This document shows positions 42,858 to 52,345 of a DNA stretch of 64,000 nt, piece after piece. Source of the DNA: Sabulicella rubraurantiaca (GTDB taxonomy: Bacteria > Pseudomonadota > Alphaproteobacteria > Acetobacterales > Acetobacteraceae). Positions within the stretch are counted from its first letter, which is position 1. Each line of letters begins with the position of its first letter. The notes under the pieces are model-generated. The model was not told the DNA's origin. It ran no database searches and worked only from the letters and a program-made list of their open reading frames with translations. The stretch covers positions 434,001 to 498,000 of the forward strand of contig NZ_JAFEUU010000001.1 in assembly GCF_017355885.1 (NCBI RefSeq), given 5' to 3'. The position numbers and the translations under genes were made by a program.

Positions 42858-45487
42858 GCGGCGGCGCGACACGGCGCGATGCGCTGCGGGTGATGGGCGC
42901 GTCGATCGCGCTCTCCGCCCTCGCTGGATGCGATGAGCCGGACGAGTTCGGCCATCCGCTGCACGGGCGCGGTCGTGGCGTCGCCTCGGAGGATGCGGTC
43001 TTCGCCACCACGCTGGAGCTCGACGGGCTGGGGCGGGGAGTCCTGGTCCGGACGCGCGGCGGACACCCGATCAAGGTTGAGGGTAATCCTCGCCATCCCG
43101 CCAGCCTAGGTGCGAGCGACGTCTTCCTGGAATCGGCGCCGCTGTCGCTGCACGCACCCGAGCGCTCGCGGCAGGCGCTGCAACATGGCCGCCCAGCGGC
43201 GCCAGGCGCTTCGCGGGATGCCTTCAACGGGCTGCGCGGCGAGGGGCTGCGCATCGTCACTGGCCCCCTTTCCTCCCCGACCCTGCGACGTCTGGTGGCC
43301 GAGGCGCTGGCGGCAAATCCCGGCAGCACGTGGCATGTCCACGACCCGATGGCAGACCCGGCCTCCCAGGCGGCCGCCCTCGCCGCCTTCGGGGAGGCGG
43401 TGGAGGTGCTGCCCGACCTGCGGGCCGCAAGGACCATGCTGTGCCTGGGCGCCGACCCGCTTGGCCATGGGCCGGCGCAGCTGGCCCTGGCAAGGGCATG
43501 GCAGGCGGGGCGGCCGCGGCTCCTGGTCGCCGAGGCGAGCCCGAGCCTGACCGGAGCCCGCGCCGACCGCCGCCTTGCCCTGCACCCGGCGGAGTTCGAG
43601 CCACTTGCCCGCGCCATCGCAACGGAACTTGGCGTCGCGGGCCTGGTGGCCGGCGCTGCGCATCCTGCCGCCGCCTCCTTGGCGGCGTCGCTGCGCGAGG
43701 CAGGGTCCGAGGCGCTGATCCTGACGGGGCGTGGCCAGTCCGCCGCCGTGCATGCCATCGCCCACGCGATCAACGCGCATCTCGGCAGCCGCGCGCTGCG
43801 CTTCGTCCCCGCACCAGCCGCGGGCGGTGCCGAGATGGCGCCCTTGGAAGAGGCGATGCGCGCGAACGAGGTGAGCCGTCTTCTCCTGCTCGACGTGAAT
43901 CCCGCGCATGATCGGGCAGGCTTCGCCGCGGCGATGGGGCGCGTTGTCCATTCGGTGCATATCGCGGAACGGGTGGACGAGACGGGCCGCGTGGCAAGCT
44001 GGCACCTCCCTCTCAACCATCCGCTGGAAAGCTGGGGCGATTCCCGCGCCTTCGACGGCACGCCGAGCATCCGGCAGCCTGTTGCGCGCAGTCCCGGTGG
44101 TGAGGTGATGGGCGCCGTCGAGGCGTTGCTCGCTCTGCTGGGCTGGGAGGGCACTGGCCGCGACGCGGTGCGCGAAACGTGGCGCGGCGCATGGGGCGAG
44201 GGGGATTTCGAGTCGAAATGGGAAGAGGCGCTGGAAGCCGGCGTGGCCGGCGAATCCGTGCCCGCCGCATCCCTCGCCCTCCGCGCTGATTGGGACCTGC
44301 CCGGCCGTCCGATCCCTCCCGGCCTCGCCGCACATTTCGCGCCGGACCCACATCTGCGTGCCGGAGCCTTCGCCCATGAGGCTTGGCTGCAGGAATTGCC
44401 GCGCCCCCTGACCCGCCTGTCCTGGGGCAACGCCGCGCTCGTCGCGCCGGAAACCGCGGCGCGCCTGGGCCTCGCACCAGGCGACGAGGTGGAATTGAGC
44501 CTGGGCGGCGAAAGCCTTCGAGCCCCGGTGCTGCCACTAGCCGGGCAGGCGGTGGATTGCGTGACGCTGCCCCTCGGCTTCGGGCGACGCGCTGGCGGGC
44601 CGGTCGGTGAAGGTCGCGGCTTCCATGCGGCCGCACTGCGCCCGGCCGATGGCGCCTGGGTCGTGCCGGACCTCACTCTCCGCCCCACCGGGCGCCGCGT
44701 CGCGCTCATCGCGCGGGAATCCCAGCCGGGGCTTGAGCCCGACGCGGCCAAGGTCATCGGGCCGGGCGAGCGGCTGCCACCCTTCGCGCCGACACCGTCC
44801 CTGCACCAGCCCTGGTCCTATCCCGGCGCGGCCTGGGCGATGGCGATCGACCTCGACGCCTGCATCGGCTGCAACGCATGCGCCATCGCCTGCCAGGCCG
44901 AGAACAACGTGCCGGTGGTGGGCCCTGAGGACATGGCGCGCGGCCGCGGTCTTCACTGGCTGCGCGTGGAGAAGCACGATCGGCCTGAGGATCGCTCTGT
45001 CTTCCAGCCCGTGCCCTGCATGCATTGCGAGAAGGCGCCGTGCGAGCCGGTCTGCCCGGTGAACGCCACGCTGCATGACCATGAGGGGCTGAACGCCATG
45101 GTCTATCCGCGCTGCATCGGCACGCGGACCTGCTCCAACAACTGCCCCTACAAGGTGCGGCGCTTCAACTTCGAGGATCATCGCCGCCGCGTGGATACCC
45201 CGGCGCGGAACCCCGATGTGGCGCTGCGGCCGCGCGGCGTGATGGAGAAATGCACCTACTGCACGCACCGCATCCAGGCGGCGCGCGCCGAGGGGCGGCT
45301 CGACACGGTCGAGACGGCGTGTGCGCGGGCCTGTCCGACGCGAGCCATCCTCTTTGGCGACCTCAACGAACCTCAAAGCGATGTTGCGCGCGCCCGCCAG
45401 GATCCGCGTTCCTACCTGATGCTGGAGCAGCTTGGGACAAGGCCGCGCACCTCCTACCTCGCCCGTGTCGAGGAGGGGGGCGCGTGA
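42854..45487 (+). CDS. actB: Alternative complex III subunit ActB (molybdopterin-like plus Fe-S)
   Basis: 877 aa from GTG 42854. The N-terminus has a twin-arginine motif running into a lipobox-like cysteine (ATRRDALRVMG ... SALAGC). Residues ~30-640 resemble a molybdopterin oxidoreductase without cofactor ligands, as in ActB1. The last ~230 residues are a four-cluster ferredoxin domain: CIGCNACAIACQ, CMHCEKAPCEPVCP, CIGTRTCSNNCPYKVRRF and CTYCTHR with a late CARACPT. Located on the periplasmic side of the complex. Length fits the fused form of the subunit. Confidence 0.93.
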   Translation: MSGGATRRDALRVMGASIALSALAGCDEPDEFGHPLHGRGRGVASEDAVFATTLELDGLGRGVLVRTRGGHPIKVEGNPRHPASLGASDVFLESAPLSLHAPERSRQALQHGRPAAPGASRDAFNGLRGEGLRIVTGPLSSPTLRRLVAEALAANPGSTWHVHDPMADPASQAAALAAFGEAVEVLPDLRAARTMLCLGADPLGHGPAQLALARAWQAGRPRLLVAEASPSLTGARADRRLALHPAEFEPLARAIATELGVAGLVAGAAHPAAASLAASLREAGSEALILTGRGQSAAVHAIAHAINAHLGSRALRFVPAPAAGGAEMAPLEEAMRANEVSRLLLLDVNPAHDRAGFAAAMGRVVHSVHIAERVDETGRVASWHLPLNHPLESWGDSRAFDGTPSIRQPVARSPGGEVMGAVEALLALLGWEGTGRDAVRETWRGAWGEGDFESKWEEALEAGVAGESVPAASLALRADWDLPGRPIPPGLAAHFAPDPHLRAGAFAHEAWLQELPRPLTRLSWGNAALVAPETAARLGLAPGDEVELSLGGESLRAPVLPLAGQAVDCVTLPLGFGRRAGGPVGEGRGFHAAALRPADGAWVVPDLTLRPTGRRVALIARESQPGLEPDAAKVIGPGERLPPFAPTPSLHQPWSYPGAAWAMAIDLDACIGCNACAIACQAENNVPVVGPEDMARGRGLHWLRVEKHDRPEDRSVFQPVPCMHCEKAPCEPVCPVNATLHDHEGLNAMVYPRCIGTRTCSNNCPYKVRRFNFEDHRRRVDTPARNPDVALRPRGVMEKCTYCTHRIQAARAEGRLDTVETACARACPTRAILFGDLNEPQSDVARARQDPRSYLMLEQLGTRPRTSYLARVEEGGA

Positions 45488-46809
45488 GCACGGACACGCC
45501 TCCCCCCTCAACCGCGCGCGTCGCGGAGGCTGCGCTGCGGCCGCTCGGCTGGGGCGGCTGGCTCGGCTTCGCCTTGGCCGGGACTGGGGTGGTAGTGCTC
45601 GCCATCGCGGTGGCGCGGCTGCTCTGGGTCGGCATCGGCGTCTGGGGCAACAACATCCCACATGTCTGGGGCTTCGACCTGATCGCCTATGCGTGGTGGA
45701 TCGGCGTTGCGAATGCCGCGAGCCTCTTCGCCGCCGTGCTGGTCCTGCGGCGGCACGGATTGCGGACGGCGGTGAACCGTTTCGCCGAGGCCGCCGCGTT
45801 GGCCGCGGTGCTGGCGGCGGCGCTCTATCCCATCCTGCATCTCGGTCGGCCGTGGCTATTCTACTGGACGCTGCCCTACCCCAGCACCTGGGGGCTGTGG
45901 CCGCAATTCGGTTCGACCCTCGTCTGGGATTTCTGGGGCATCAGCGCGCATGTGCTCGTCACCTCGATGTTCTGGTATGTCGGGCTGATCCCTGACCTCG
46001 CAACGCTGCGCGACCGGGCGGCGCGGCGTGGCCGAATAGGCCTAGCCCGCGCCTACGGGCTGCCGGCGCTGGGCTGGCGCGGGTCGGTCGCGCATTGGCA
46101 TCGCCATCAGGCCGCCTACCGCATGGTCGCCGCGCTGGTGCTGCCGCTGCTGCTCTCGGCACAGACGGTGGTGGCGCTGGAATTCGCTGTCACCGTGGTG
46201 GCCGACTGGCACCAAGCGCGGCTGCCCCTGCATTTCATCGCCACCGGCCTCCCTTCGGGCCTCGGAATCGTGCTCGCCCTCGCCGTCGCGCTGCGGCATG
46301 GGCTGTCGCTGCGCGAGTTCGTGGACCGCGGTGACATGGATCTGCTGGCGCGGCTCCTCGCCGCCGCCGGCATCGCCGCGCTCCTCGCCTGGATGCATGA
46401 GGCGGGGACAGCATTACTGCAAGAGGATGGGACGACGCGCGACGCCTTCCTGGTCCGGCTTGCTGGGCCGGCCTGGTGGATCGCGGTGGTCATGAGTGGC
46501 CTCCTCCCGCAGCTTTTTTGGTGGCAGAAGTTGCGCCGTGACCTGATCTTTGTGCCCATCGGACTGCTCGCCGCGGCGGGGGTGTGGCTCGATCGCTGGT
46601 CGCTGGTGGTGGATGGGGTCTCCCGGCCCCGCGTTCCATTCCCGGTCACGGCCTATGCGCCGAGCGGCGACGAATGGGCCCTTCTGCTGGGCAGCGCGTC
46701 GTTCTTCGCCTTTGCCCTGCTGTGCTTCGGCCGCTTCCTGCCGGCCGTGTCCATGTTCGAGACACGGCACGAGGAAAGCGAGCAGGAGCTGGAGGAGGAG
46801 GAGCGGTGA
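45484..46809 (+). CDS. actC: Alternative complex III subunit ActC (NrfD-like quinol site)
   Basis: 441 aa from GTG 45484 (overlap GTGA with actB). About ten membrane segments; the NrfD/PsrC pattern is clear in WGFDLIAYAWWIGVANAASL, LGRPWLFYWTLPYPST and a later FEFAV-type quinol region (VALEFAVTVV). ActC holds a quinol oxidation site and, with ActF, is the membrane core. The C-terminal tail is strongly acidic (ESEQELEEEER). Confidence 0.92.
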   Translation: MSTDTPPPSTARVAEAALRPLGWGGWLGFALAGTGVVVLAIAVARLLWVGIGVWGNNIPHVWGFDLIAYAWWIGVANAASLFAAVLVLRRHGLRTAVNRFAEAAALAAVLAAALYPILHLGRPWLFYWTLPYPSTWGLWPQFGSTLVWDFWGISAHVLVTSMFWYVGLIPDLATLRDRAARRGRIGLARAYGLPALGWRGSVAHWHRHQAAYRMVAALVLPLLLSAQTVVALEFAVTVVADWHQARLPLHFIATGLPSGLGIVLALAVALRHGLSLREFVDRGDMDLLARLLAAAGIAALLAWMHEAGTALLQEDGTTRDAFLVRLAGPAWWIAVVMSGLLPQLFWWQKLRRDLIFVPIGLLAAAGVWLDRWSLVVDGVSRPRVPFPVTAYAPSGDEWALLLGSASFFAFALLCFGRFLPAVSMFETRHEESEQELEEEER

Positions 46810-47408
46810 AGCGCGTCCTCGGCGCCGCCCTCTACTGGTTGCTGCGGCGCCCGCGCGCGGCGGAGGTCGTTCTGCCGCCACGTGGCGCCGGCACTATCGC
46901 CGAGTTCCACGATGCTGATGCGCTGACCGAAGCCGTGCGCGCCGCTCGCGCCGAGGGCTGGACCCGCTTCGAGGCCTATGCGCCACATCCCGTTCCCGAT
47001 GCGGCGGAGGCAATGGGCATCCATGCCGCGCCGGTCGGCTGGATCGCGGCCGGGGCGGGCGTCGCCGCCATGGCGGGCGCCTATGGGCTGACCATGTACC
47101 TGTCGGTCGTGGACTATCCGGTGAATGTGGGAGGGCGCCCGCCACATGCCTGGCCGGTCTACCTGCCAGCGGCCTACATCGTTGGCGTGCTGGTCGCCGC
47201 GCTGGCGGCGCTGCTCTCCATGTTGTGGCTGAACGGCCTTCCGCGCCTGCACCATCCGGTCTTCGCCGCGCGCGGCTTCCTGAGAGCTAGTGAGGACCGG
47301 TTCTTCCTCTGGATCAGCCCGGACGACCCGATGCACACGCCGGAGGGCGCGCAGCGCTTCCTCCGGTCCCAGGCACCGCTGCGCGTCAGCGAGGTGCCGC
47401 CCTCGTGA
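46806..47408 (+). CDS. actD: Alternative complex III subunit ActD (DUF3341)
   Basis: 200 aa from GTG 46806. The first ~75 residues are soluble (IAEFHDADALTEAVRAARAE, then FEAYAPHPVPDAAEAMG). Two membrane segments follow at ~80-100 and ~120-145 with PVNVGGRPPHAWPVYLP between them, the hallmark of DUF3341/ActD. Its role is structural. Overlaps both neighbours by GTGA. Confidence 0.92.
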   Translation: MKRVLGAALYWLLRRPRAAEVVLPPRGAGTIAEFHDADALTEAVRAARAEGWTRFEAYAPHPVPDAAEAMGIHAAPVGWIAAGAGVAAMAGAYGLTMYLSVVDYPVNVGGRPPHAWPVYLPAAYIVGVLVAALAALLSMLWLNGLPRLHHPVFAARGFLRASEDRFFLWISPDDPMHTPEGAQRFLRSQAPLRVSEVPPS

Positions 47409-47812
47409 GACCCGCAGCGCTGCCCTTCCTAATGCTGCTCGCGGCCTGCGATGGCTGGGTGGAAAGCCCGCGCCCACCCCCGCCCATTCCCGCGCCGGAG
47501 GGCAGCGTGGCGCAAGGTGCCGCCGCGCGCCGCGCCGCCCTGGCCCCGCCTGGCCCCCCAGTGGACGAGGCGCTGCTGCGCGAGGGGGCGGAATTATTCC
47601 GCGTCTTCTGCGCCCCCTGCCACGGCCCATCCGGCGCGGGAGATGGCGTCGTGACGCGCCACGGCCATCCGCCCATCCCGCCCCTGCCTCGCGACGCATT
47701 GCAGAGCATGGCGGCACTTCAGTCCAATCTCGCCGGTGCGCATCCGGTCGAGGGGCGGCTGGACCCACGCCAGCGATGGGCCGTTTCGCGCTTCGTGGAG
47801 CGCCTGCCGTGA
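47405..47812 (+). CDS. actE: Alternative complex III subunit ActE (monohaem cytochrome c lipoprotein)
   Basis: 135 aa from GTG 47405. The signal ends in a lipobox (LMLLAACDGW), so the mature protein is lipid-anchored in the periplasm. One haem site is in FCAPCHGPSG, with a Met/His-rich stretch later (HGHPPIPPL). It is the likely exit point for electrons to the oxidase. Overlaps actD and actF by GTGA. Confidence 0.9.
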   Translation: MRPAALPFLMLLAACDGWVESPRPPPPIPAPEGSVAQGAAARRAALAPPGPPVDEALLREGAELFRVFCAPCHGPSGAGDGVVTRHGHPPIPPLPRDALQSMAALQSNLAGAHPVEGRLDPRQRWAVSRFVERLP

Positions 47813-48717
47813 GCGCCCTGGCCGAGACCTGGCTGCTCCTCTTTCTGCTCGCCGCCGGAATTGGGCTAGGGGCCGCGCTGGCCATGACGATAGGACGGTT
47901 GCTGAAGGAATCCTGGCTCGATCCTCTCCGCCCTACCCTGGCGCCGCTGGCGCGCTGGGCGCCGCTGGCAGCGCTGCTGCTGGCGCTGCCCATGCGTATC
48001 CTGGCGCCCTACATTTGGCCGTGGGGGAACGATCCCCGCGAGGCTATGGAAGACCCTACCGTGGTCTGGATCGCCTCGCTCGCCATCCTGTCGCTCTGGG
48101 CCGGGCTGGGTTGGCTCCTGGCGCGCCCTGCGGCCGGGCGCGGCAGTGCGGGCATGGCCCTGGCTGTGCTGTTCATCACGGGTGCGATTGCGATGGAGGA
48201 ATGGGCGCTTTCGCGCGATGCCGCTTGGACGGGGAGCGTGCAGGGCGTTGCCCAAATGACCGAGCAGGTCGCCTTCGTGCTGGCCCTGGCCACGCTGCTG
48301 GCGATGCGTCGCGGAGAACCATCGGAACCCGAGGCGCGGACCGGGCTGGAACGCGCGCTGTTGAGCATCGCCTTGGGCGTGTTGTGGCTGTGGTTCACGC
48401 AATATGTCGTGGTCTACTATGCCGATATTCCCGCGGAAGCCGCCTGGTACATGCGGAGGAGCGATGGCGCATGGGCTTGGCTGAAGGTCGGATGGCTCCT
48501 GCCGACGCTGCTTGGCGCGGTCGGGCTGGCCATCGTTCCGCAGTGGCGTGACTGGCGCTTCAAGCTGGTGGCTCGGCTTCTGCTGCTTCAGCATCCCGTC
48601 CACCTCTTCTGGGTGGTGCGGCCGGAGGCACCGCCAGGCGCAGTCTCCCCGGTGCTCGATCTGGTGGTGGTGGCGGCGCTGCTTGCGGGTTCCTTCCTCA
48701 TGCTGCGGCGGGCCTGA
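47809..48717 (+). CDS. actF: Alternative complex III subunit ActF
   Basis: 302 aa from GTG 47809. Eight or so hydrophobic segments; GAALAMTIGRLLKESWLDPL, MRILAPYIWPW and WFTQYVVVYYADIPAEAAWY match the ActF paralogue of ActC, a shorter NrfD-derived subunit. It ends the act operon. In relatives the caa3 oxidase genes usually follow; here the selA gene follows after 35 bases. Confidence 0.88.
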   Translation: MSALAETWLLLFLLAAGIGLGAALAMTIGRLLKESWLDPLRPTLAPLARWAPLAALLLALPMRILAPYIWPWGNDPREAMEDPTVVWIASLAILSLWAGLGWLLARPAAGRGSAGMALAVLFITGAIAMEEWALSRDAAWTGSVQGVAQMTEQVAFVLALATLLAMRRGEPSEPEARTGLERALLSIALGVLWLWFTQYVVVYYADIPAEAAWYMRRSDGAWAWLKVGWLLPTLLGAVGLAIVPQWRDWRFKLVARLLLLQHPVHLFWVVRPEAPPGAVSPVLDLVVVAALLAGSFLMLRRA

Positions 48718-48752
48718 CGCAACGGGAAGCCTCGCCTCCCCGTTCCGCCGCC

Positions 48753-50117
48753 ATGGATGCTGCTGCCTCTGATCCACGCCGCGCCCTACCTGCGCTGCAC
48801 CGCCTGCTTGCCATGCCAGAGTGCGAGATCCTGGTGCACGTGCGCGGGCGCGACCCTGTGGCGGACGCCATGCGGAAAGAGCTGGCGGCGCTTCGCAAAG
48901 CGGGAGAGAGCTTCGATGCGCGGCAGTTCTTCGCCGCGTTGGAAGCGCGCCTCGGAGCAGCGGAGGGCGTGCGCCGCGTGCTCAACGCGACCGGGGTGGT
49001 GCTGCACACCAATCTGGGCCGCGCCCCGCTCGCTGGCCCTGCCATCGCCGCGATGACGGAAGTCGCGCGCGGCTATTGCTCGCTGGAGATGGACCTGGAG
49101 TCCGGCCGGCGCGGCGACCGCTTCGGCGGGGCGACGGCATTGCTGCGCGAGCTGACGGGATGCGAGACGGCGCTGGTGGTCAATAACGGCGCCGCTGCCG
49201 TGCTTCTGGCGCTATCCGCTGTCGCTTCGGGCGGCGAGGCAATCGTGTCGCGCGGCGAGCTGGTCGAGATCGGCGGCGGGTTCCGCATTCCCGAGGTCGT
49301 CGCGCAGGGAGGTGCGCGCCTCGTCGAGGTCGGCACCACCAACCGCACGCGCCTGCCGGATTATGAACACGCAATCGGACCTGACGCGCGGGTGATCTTG
49401 CGGGTCCACCCATCGAACTACCGAATCCTTGGTTTTACCGAGGCGCCCGAGCCCGCCCGCCTCGCTGCGCTGGCGCGCGAGCGGGGCCTCGTCTCCGTCG
49501 AGGATCTCGGAAGCGGCGCGCTGCTCGATCTCGCACGTGTTGGGCTGCCAGGCGAACGTGGGCTGCGCCAGGCGGTGGCCGACGGCTTCGACCTCGTCGC
49601 GGCCAGCGGCGACAAGCTGCTAGGTGGGCCGCAGGCGGGGCTGCTCCTGGGCCGGGAGGATGCGATCGCGCGCTGCGCGCGGCACCCGTTGATGCGCGCC
49701 CTGCGTCCGGACAAGGCGACGCTGGCCGCGTTGGAAGCGACGCTGCGCTTGCACCGCGACCCGGAACTAGCCCTGCGCGAGGTGCCGGCGCTGCGGATGA
49801 TGGCAGAAGGAGCGGAAAGCCTGTCCCGGCGGGCCCAAACCCTTCTGACCCTTCTGCCCGAAGCGGCGCGGGCGGAGGCTGTGGCAGGGGACTCGCTCGT
49901 GGGGGGCGGTGCCCTACCGCTGGCGCGGCTTCCCACCACCCTCGTCGCACTGCACCCCGAGAACATGACGGCAGAGGAGCTTGCAGCCAGGCTGCGCCGG
50001 TCACGTCCACCCCTCGTCGCGCGGCTCGAACGAGGACGGCTGCTTCTCGACCCACGCACCCTCGCCGAGGGTGAGATTGGCGACGCGGCGCGCGCGGTGG
50101 CGGAGGCCCTTGCATGA
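48753..50117 (+). CDS. selA: L-seryl-tRNA(Sec) selenium transferase
   Basis: 454 aa, typical for SelA. N-terminal tRNA-binding helices (residues ~1-60) are followed by a PLP-dependent fold. Conserved pieces: [18 protein letters not shown], the active-site lysine in [14 protein letters not shown], and [14 protein letters not shown]. It converts Ser-tRNA(Sec) to Sec-tRNA(Sec) with selenophosphate. Its stop overlaps the selB start (ATGA). It is the entry to the selenium module between act and cox genes. Confidence 0.96.
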   Translation: MDAAASDPRRALPALHRLLAMPECEILVHVRGRDPVADAMRKELAALRKAGESFDARQFFAALEARLGAAEGVRRVLNATGVVLHTNLGRAPLAGPAIAAMTEVARGYCSLEMDLESGRRGDRFGGATALLRELTGCETALVVNNGAAAVLLALSAVASGGEAIVSRGELVEIGGGFRIPEVVAQGGARLVEVGTTNRTRLPDYEHAIGPDARVILRVHPSNYRILGFTEAPEPARLAALARERGLVSVEDLGSGALLDLARVGLPGERGLRQAVADGFDLVAASGDKLLGGPQAGLLLGREDAIARCARHPLMRALRPDKATLAALEATLRLHRDPELALREVPALRMMAEGAESLSRRAQTLLTLLPEAARAEAVAGDSLVGGGALPLARLPTTLVALHPENMTAEELAARLRRSRPPLVARLERGRLLLDPRTLAEGEIGDAARAVAEALA

Positions 50118-52000
50118 GGCGTGCCCTGATCGGCGTGCTGGGCCACGTGGACCACGGAAAGACGGCACTGGTGCGCACGCTGACCGGCACCGACACCGAC
50201 CGTCTGCCGGAGGAGAAGCGGCGCGGCATCTCCATCCTGCCCGGCTATGCGCGGCTGGAGGGCGAAGGGGCCGAACTCGATCTCGTGGATTTGCCGGGTC
50301 ATGAGCGCTTCGTGCGCGCCATGGCGGCAGGCGCCTCCGCCATGCGCGCCGCGCTTCTGGTCGTGGATGCGCGCGAAGGCCCGCGCACCCAGACGCACGA
50401 ACATGCAGGCATCGCCGCGCTGCTCGGCGTGCGCCGCGGCGTGGTCGCCGTCACGCGCACCGACCTTGCAGGCGGTGGTGAAGTGGCAGCGGCGACCGAG
50501 GGAGCACGTGCCCTTCTGGCTCAGCTCGGCCTGGGTGACTGGCCATGCCTGCCGTGTTCTGCCGTTTCAGGTGCGGGCTTGGCTGCGCTGCGCGCGGCGC
50601 TGATCGACCTCGCGGAGCCGGAAGTGACTGGCGAGGCAGGGCAAGCCTGGATGCCACTGGATCGTGCCTTCCATCGGCCCGGGGCGGGGCTGGTTGTCAC
50701 GGGCGCGCTGCGGGCAGGCCGCCTGATGCCCGGTGACACAGTGGAGATCTGGCCCGGCCCACGCCACGCCACCATCCGCGCCCTGCAAAGCCATGGGCGG
50801 GTGCTGGAGGAAGCCGGGCCGGGACGGCGCCTCGCCGTAGCGCTGAAGGGCGACGCGGCGGGACCGGGGGATGCGCTTGCATCCCCCGGGTTTTTGGCTG
50901 CGTCCCCGATGCTGGATGCCTGGGTGACAGTGTTGCCCGATGTCCCTCGCGCCCTGCGGCGGGAGGAGTTCCGCCTGCTCTGCGGCACGGCGGAATGCGG
51001 TGTGCGGCTGCGCCTGCTGGATCGTGCGGAACTGTCCCCGGGCGAAAGCGGCGCGGCGCAGCTTCAGCCGGATGTTTCCCTCGCCCTGCCAGTACGGGCA
51101 CGCTTCCTCCTGCGCCTGCCGCTTCCGGTTGGAACCGTGGCTGGTGGGGTGGTGCTCGATCCGGAAGCGCCACGCCACCGGGGGCGAGATGCGGCGCTGC
51201 TGCAATCCCTTGCGGCGCTGCGACCAGAACAGGCGGCGCAGCGTGTCCTGGAGGCTGCCGGTCCGCGCGGCTTGCCCACGGACCGCCTGCGCCGCCTCGC
51301 CGGAGGCCGATTGCCAGAGGGCGCGGTGGCGCTCACCGGCGGCCTCTCGCTGGCCGACTCAGTGCTGGCTGAGCTGGAGACGGCGCTGCGCGAGGCGGCG
51401 CGCGACGCGATTGCACGCAACACGCTGGGACCGGGGCCGGAAGCGCGCGCCCTCCTGCGCACCGCCCTCCCCGTCGGCGCGCCCGGCGAGGCCGTGGCAG
51501 CGCGCCTCATCGCCCGCGGCGTCCTGCGCCTCGTATCCGGCCGCTTCGCCCTGCCCGGCGGGGCTGCGCTGGGCGAAGCGGAACATCGCCTGTTGCGCGA
51601 GGTGGAGGCGGCATTCCGCAACGCCTCGCTTTCGCCGCCCGAGCCGGCCGCCGTGGCGGCGGGTGACCGGGTGCGGATGTCAGCGATCCGGCACCTGCTG
51701 GCGCAGGGCATCCTCTTCCGTGCCGCCGATGCCGTGCAGAAGCGCGAATGGATCTTTCACCGCGATGCGCTGGCCGAAGCGAGGCGCCGCCTTGCCCCTG
51801 CCCTGTCTGCTTCGACCGAAGGGCTGACCGTCTCCGATTGCGACAAGCTGCTCGGCATCACGCGGCGCCACGGCGTGCCGCTGCTCGAAAGGCTGGATGC
51901 GGAGGGCTTCACGCGGCGCGTAGGAGACCGGCGCCGCCTCAGTTCCGAGCCGGAAGGCGAGGCAGGGCCTCGGCCTCGTCACGCGTCAGCGGAAGGATGA
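50114..52000 (+). CDS. selB: Selenocysteine-specific elongation factor
   Basis: 628 aa, close to the usual ~610-640. The GTPase domain has [28 protein letters not shown] and a variant G4 box TRTD. The elongation factor domains II-III follow, and the C-terminal ~220 residues are the winged-helix repeats that grip the SECIS hairpin of the mRNA. It delivers Sec-tRNA to in-frame UGA. Overlaps selA by ATGA. The last 62 bases overlap the convergent PRC-barrel gene. Confidence 0.96.
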   Translation: MRRALIGVLGHVDHGKTALVRTLTGTDTDRLPEEKRRGISILPGYARLEGEGAELDLVDLPGHERFVRAMAAGASAMRAALLVVDAREGPRTQTHEHAGIAALLGVRRGVVAVTRTDLAGGGEVAAATEGARALLAQLGLGDWPCLPCSAVSGAGLAALRAALIDLAEPEVTGEAGQAWMPLDRAFHRPGAGLVVTGALRAGRLMPGDTVEIWPGPRHATIRALQSHGRVLEEAGPGRRLAVALKGDAAGPGDALASPGFLAASPMLDAWVTVLPDVPRALRREEFRLLCGTAECGVRLRLLDRAELSPGESGAAQLQPDVSLALPVRARFLLRLPLPVGTVAGGVVLDPEAPRHRGRDAALLQSLAALRPEQAAQRVLEAAGPRGLPTDRLRRLAGGRLPEGAVALTGGLSLADSVLAELETALREAARDAIARNTLGPGPEARALLRTALPVGAPGEAVAARLIARGVLRLVSGRFALPGGAALGEAEHRLLREVEAAFRNASLSPPEPAAVAAGDRVRMSAIRHLLAQGILFRAADAVQKREWIFHRDALAEARRRLAPALSASTEGLTVSDCDKLLGITRRHGVPLLERLDAEGFTRRVGDRRRLSSEPEGEAGPRPRHASAEG

Positions 52001-52247
52001 CGCGGCCCTGGCGGTTGCTCACCTGCTGGAACGGGACCAGCACGGCACCGTCCTCCATCTCGATCAGCAGGCCCATCGGCACCCCATCGCGGTTCGTCAC
52101 AACGCGCCGGATCAGGCCGATGCGCGCACCGTCCGAGGCAAAGGCCTCACGCCCCACGAAGGCCGCTGGATCCGGCGGCTGCTGCGCAAGGACCGGCAGC
52201 GTCATCACCGCCGCGCCGAAACCCCAACTCAGCAGCGACGTTGCCAA
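51939..52247 (-). CDS. Exported PRC-barrel-like small protein
   Basis: About 102 aa. Two starts are possible: TTG 52247, giving a full signal peptide (ATSLLSWGFGAAVMTLPVLA, then QQ), or ATG 52205, which cuts it short. I prefer the TTG. The mature part (FVGREAFASDGARIGLIRRV, PMGLLIEMEDGAVLVPFQ) has the PRC-barrel strand pattern. An ATG further upstream would overlap the tRNA-Sec gene and is rejected. Its 3' end overlaps selB tail to tail. Function unknown; the family often binds metals or RNA, or stabilises membranes. Confidence 0.7.
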   Translation of the reverse strand: MATSLLSWGFGAAVMTLPVLAQQPPDPAAFVGREAFASDGARIGLIRRVVTNRDGVPMGLLIEMEDGAVLVPFQQVSNRQGRVILPLTRDEAEALPRLPARN

Positions 52248-52250
52248 GAT

Positions 52251-52343
52251 GGAGGCGATTGGGGCCTGGTGGCCCCCACGGTCTTCAAAACCGCAGGCCC
52301 GCCGATGGCGGGCGGTGGGTTCGATTCCCATCCGCTTCCGCCA
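52251..52343 (+). tRNA. selC: Selenocysteine tRNA, anticodon UCA
   Basis: 93 nt including encoded CCA (52341-52343). The anticodon loop is C-T-TCA-A-A with anticodon TCA, decoding UGA. It has the long 6-bp D stem (GGGGCC/GGCCCC with loop TGGT), the extended acceptor stem (GGAGGCG paired to CGCTTCC), a long variable arm (GCCCGCC/GGCGGGC) and the T loop TTCGATT. These features are specific to tRNA-Sec. It ends 2 bases before the convergent focA stop and lies next to selAB, completing the decoding set. Confidence 0.95.
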
Positions 52344-52345
52344 CA

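Noticed and set aside
42829-44757. 642-codon open frame antisense to actB
   Set aside because: Ser/Arg/Pro-rich shadow of the ActB frame, with no domain and no partner; actB is clear from its Fe-S motifs.
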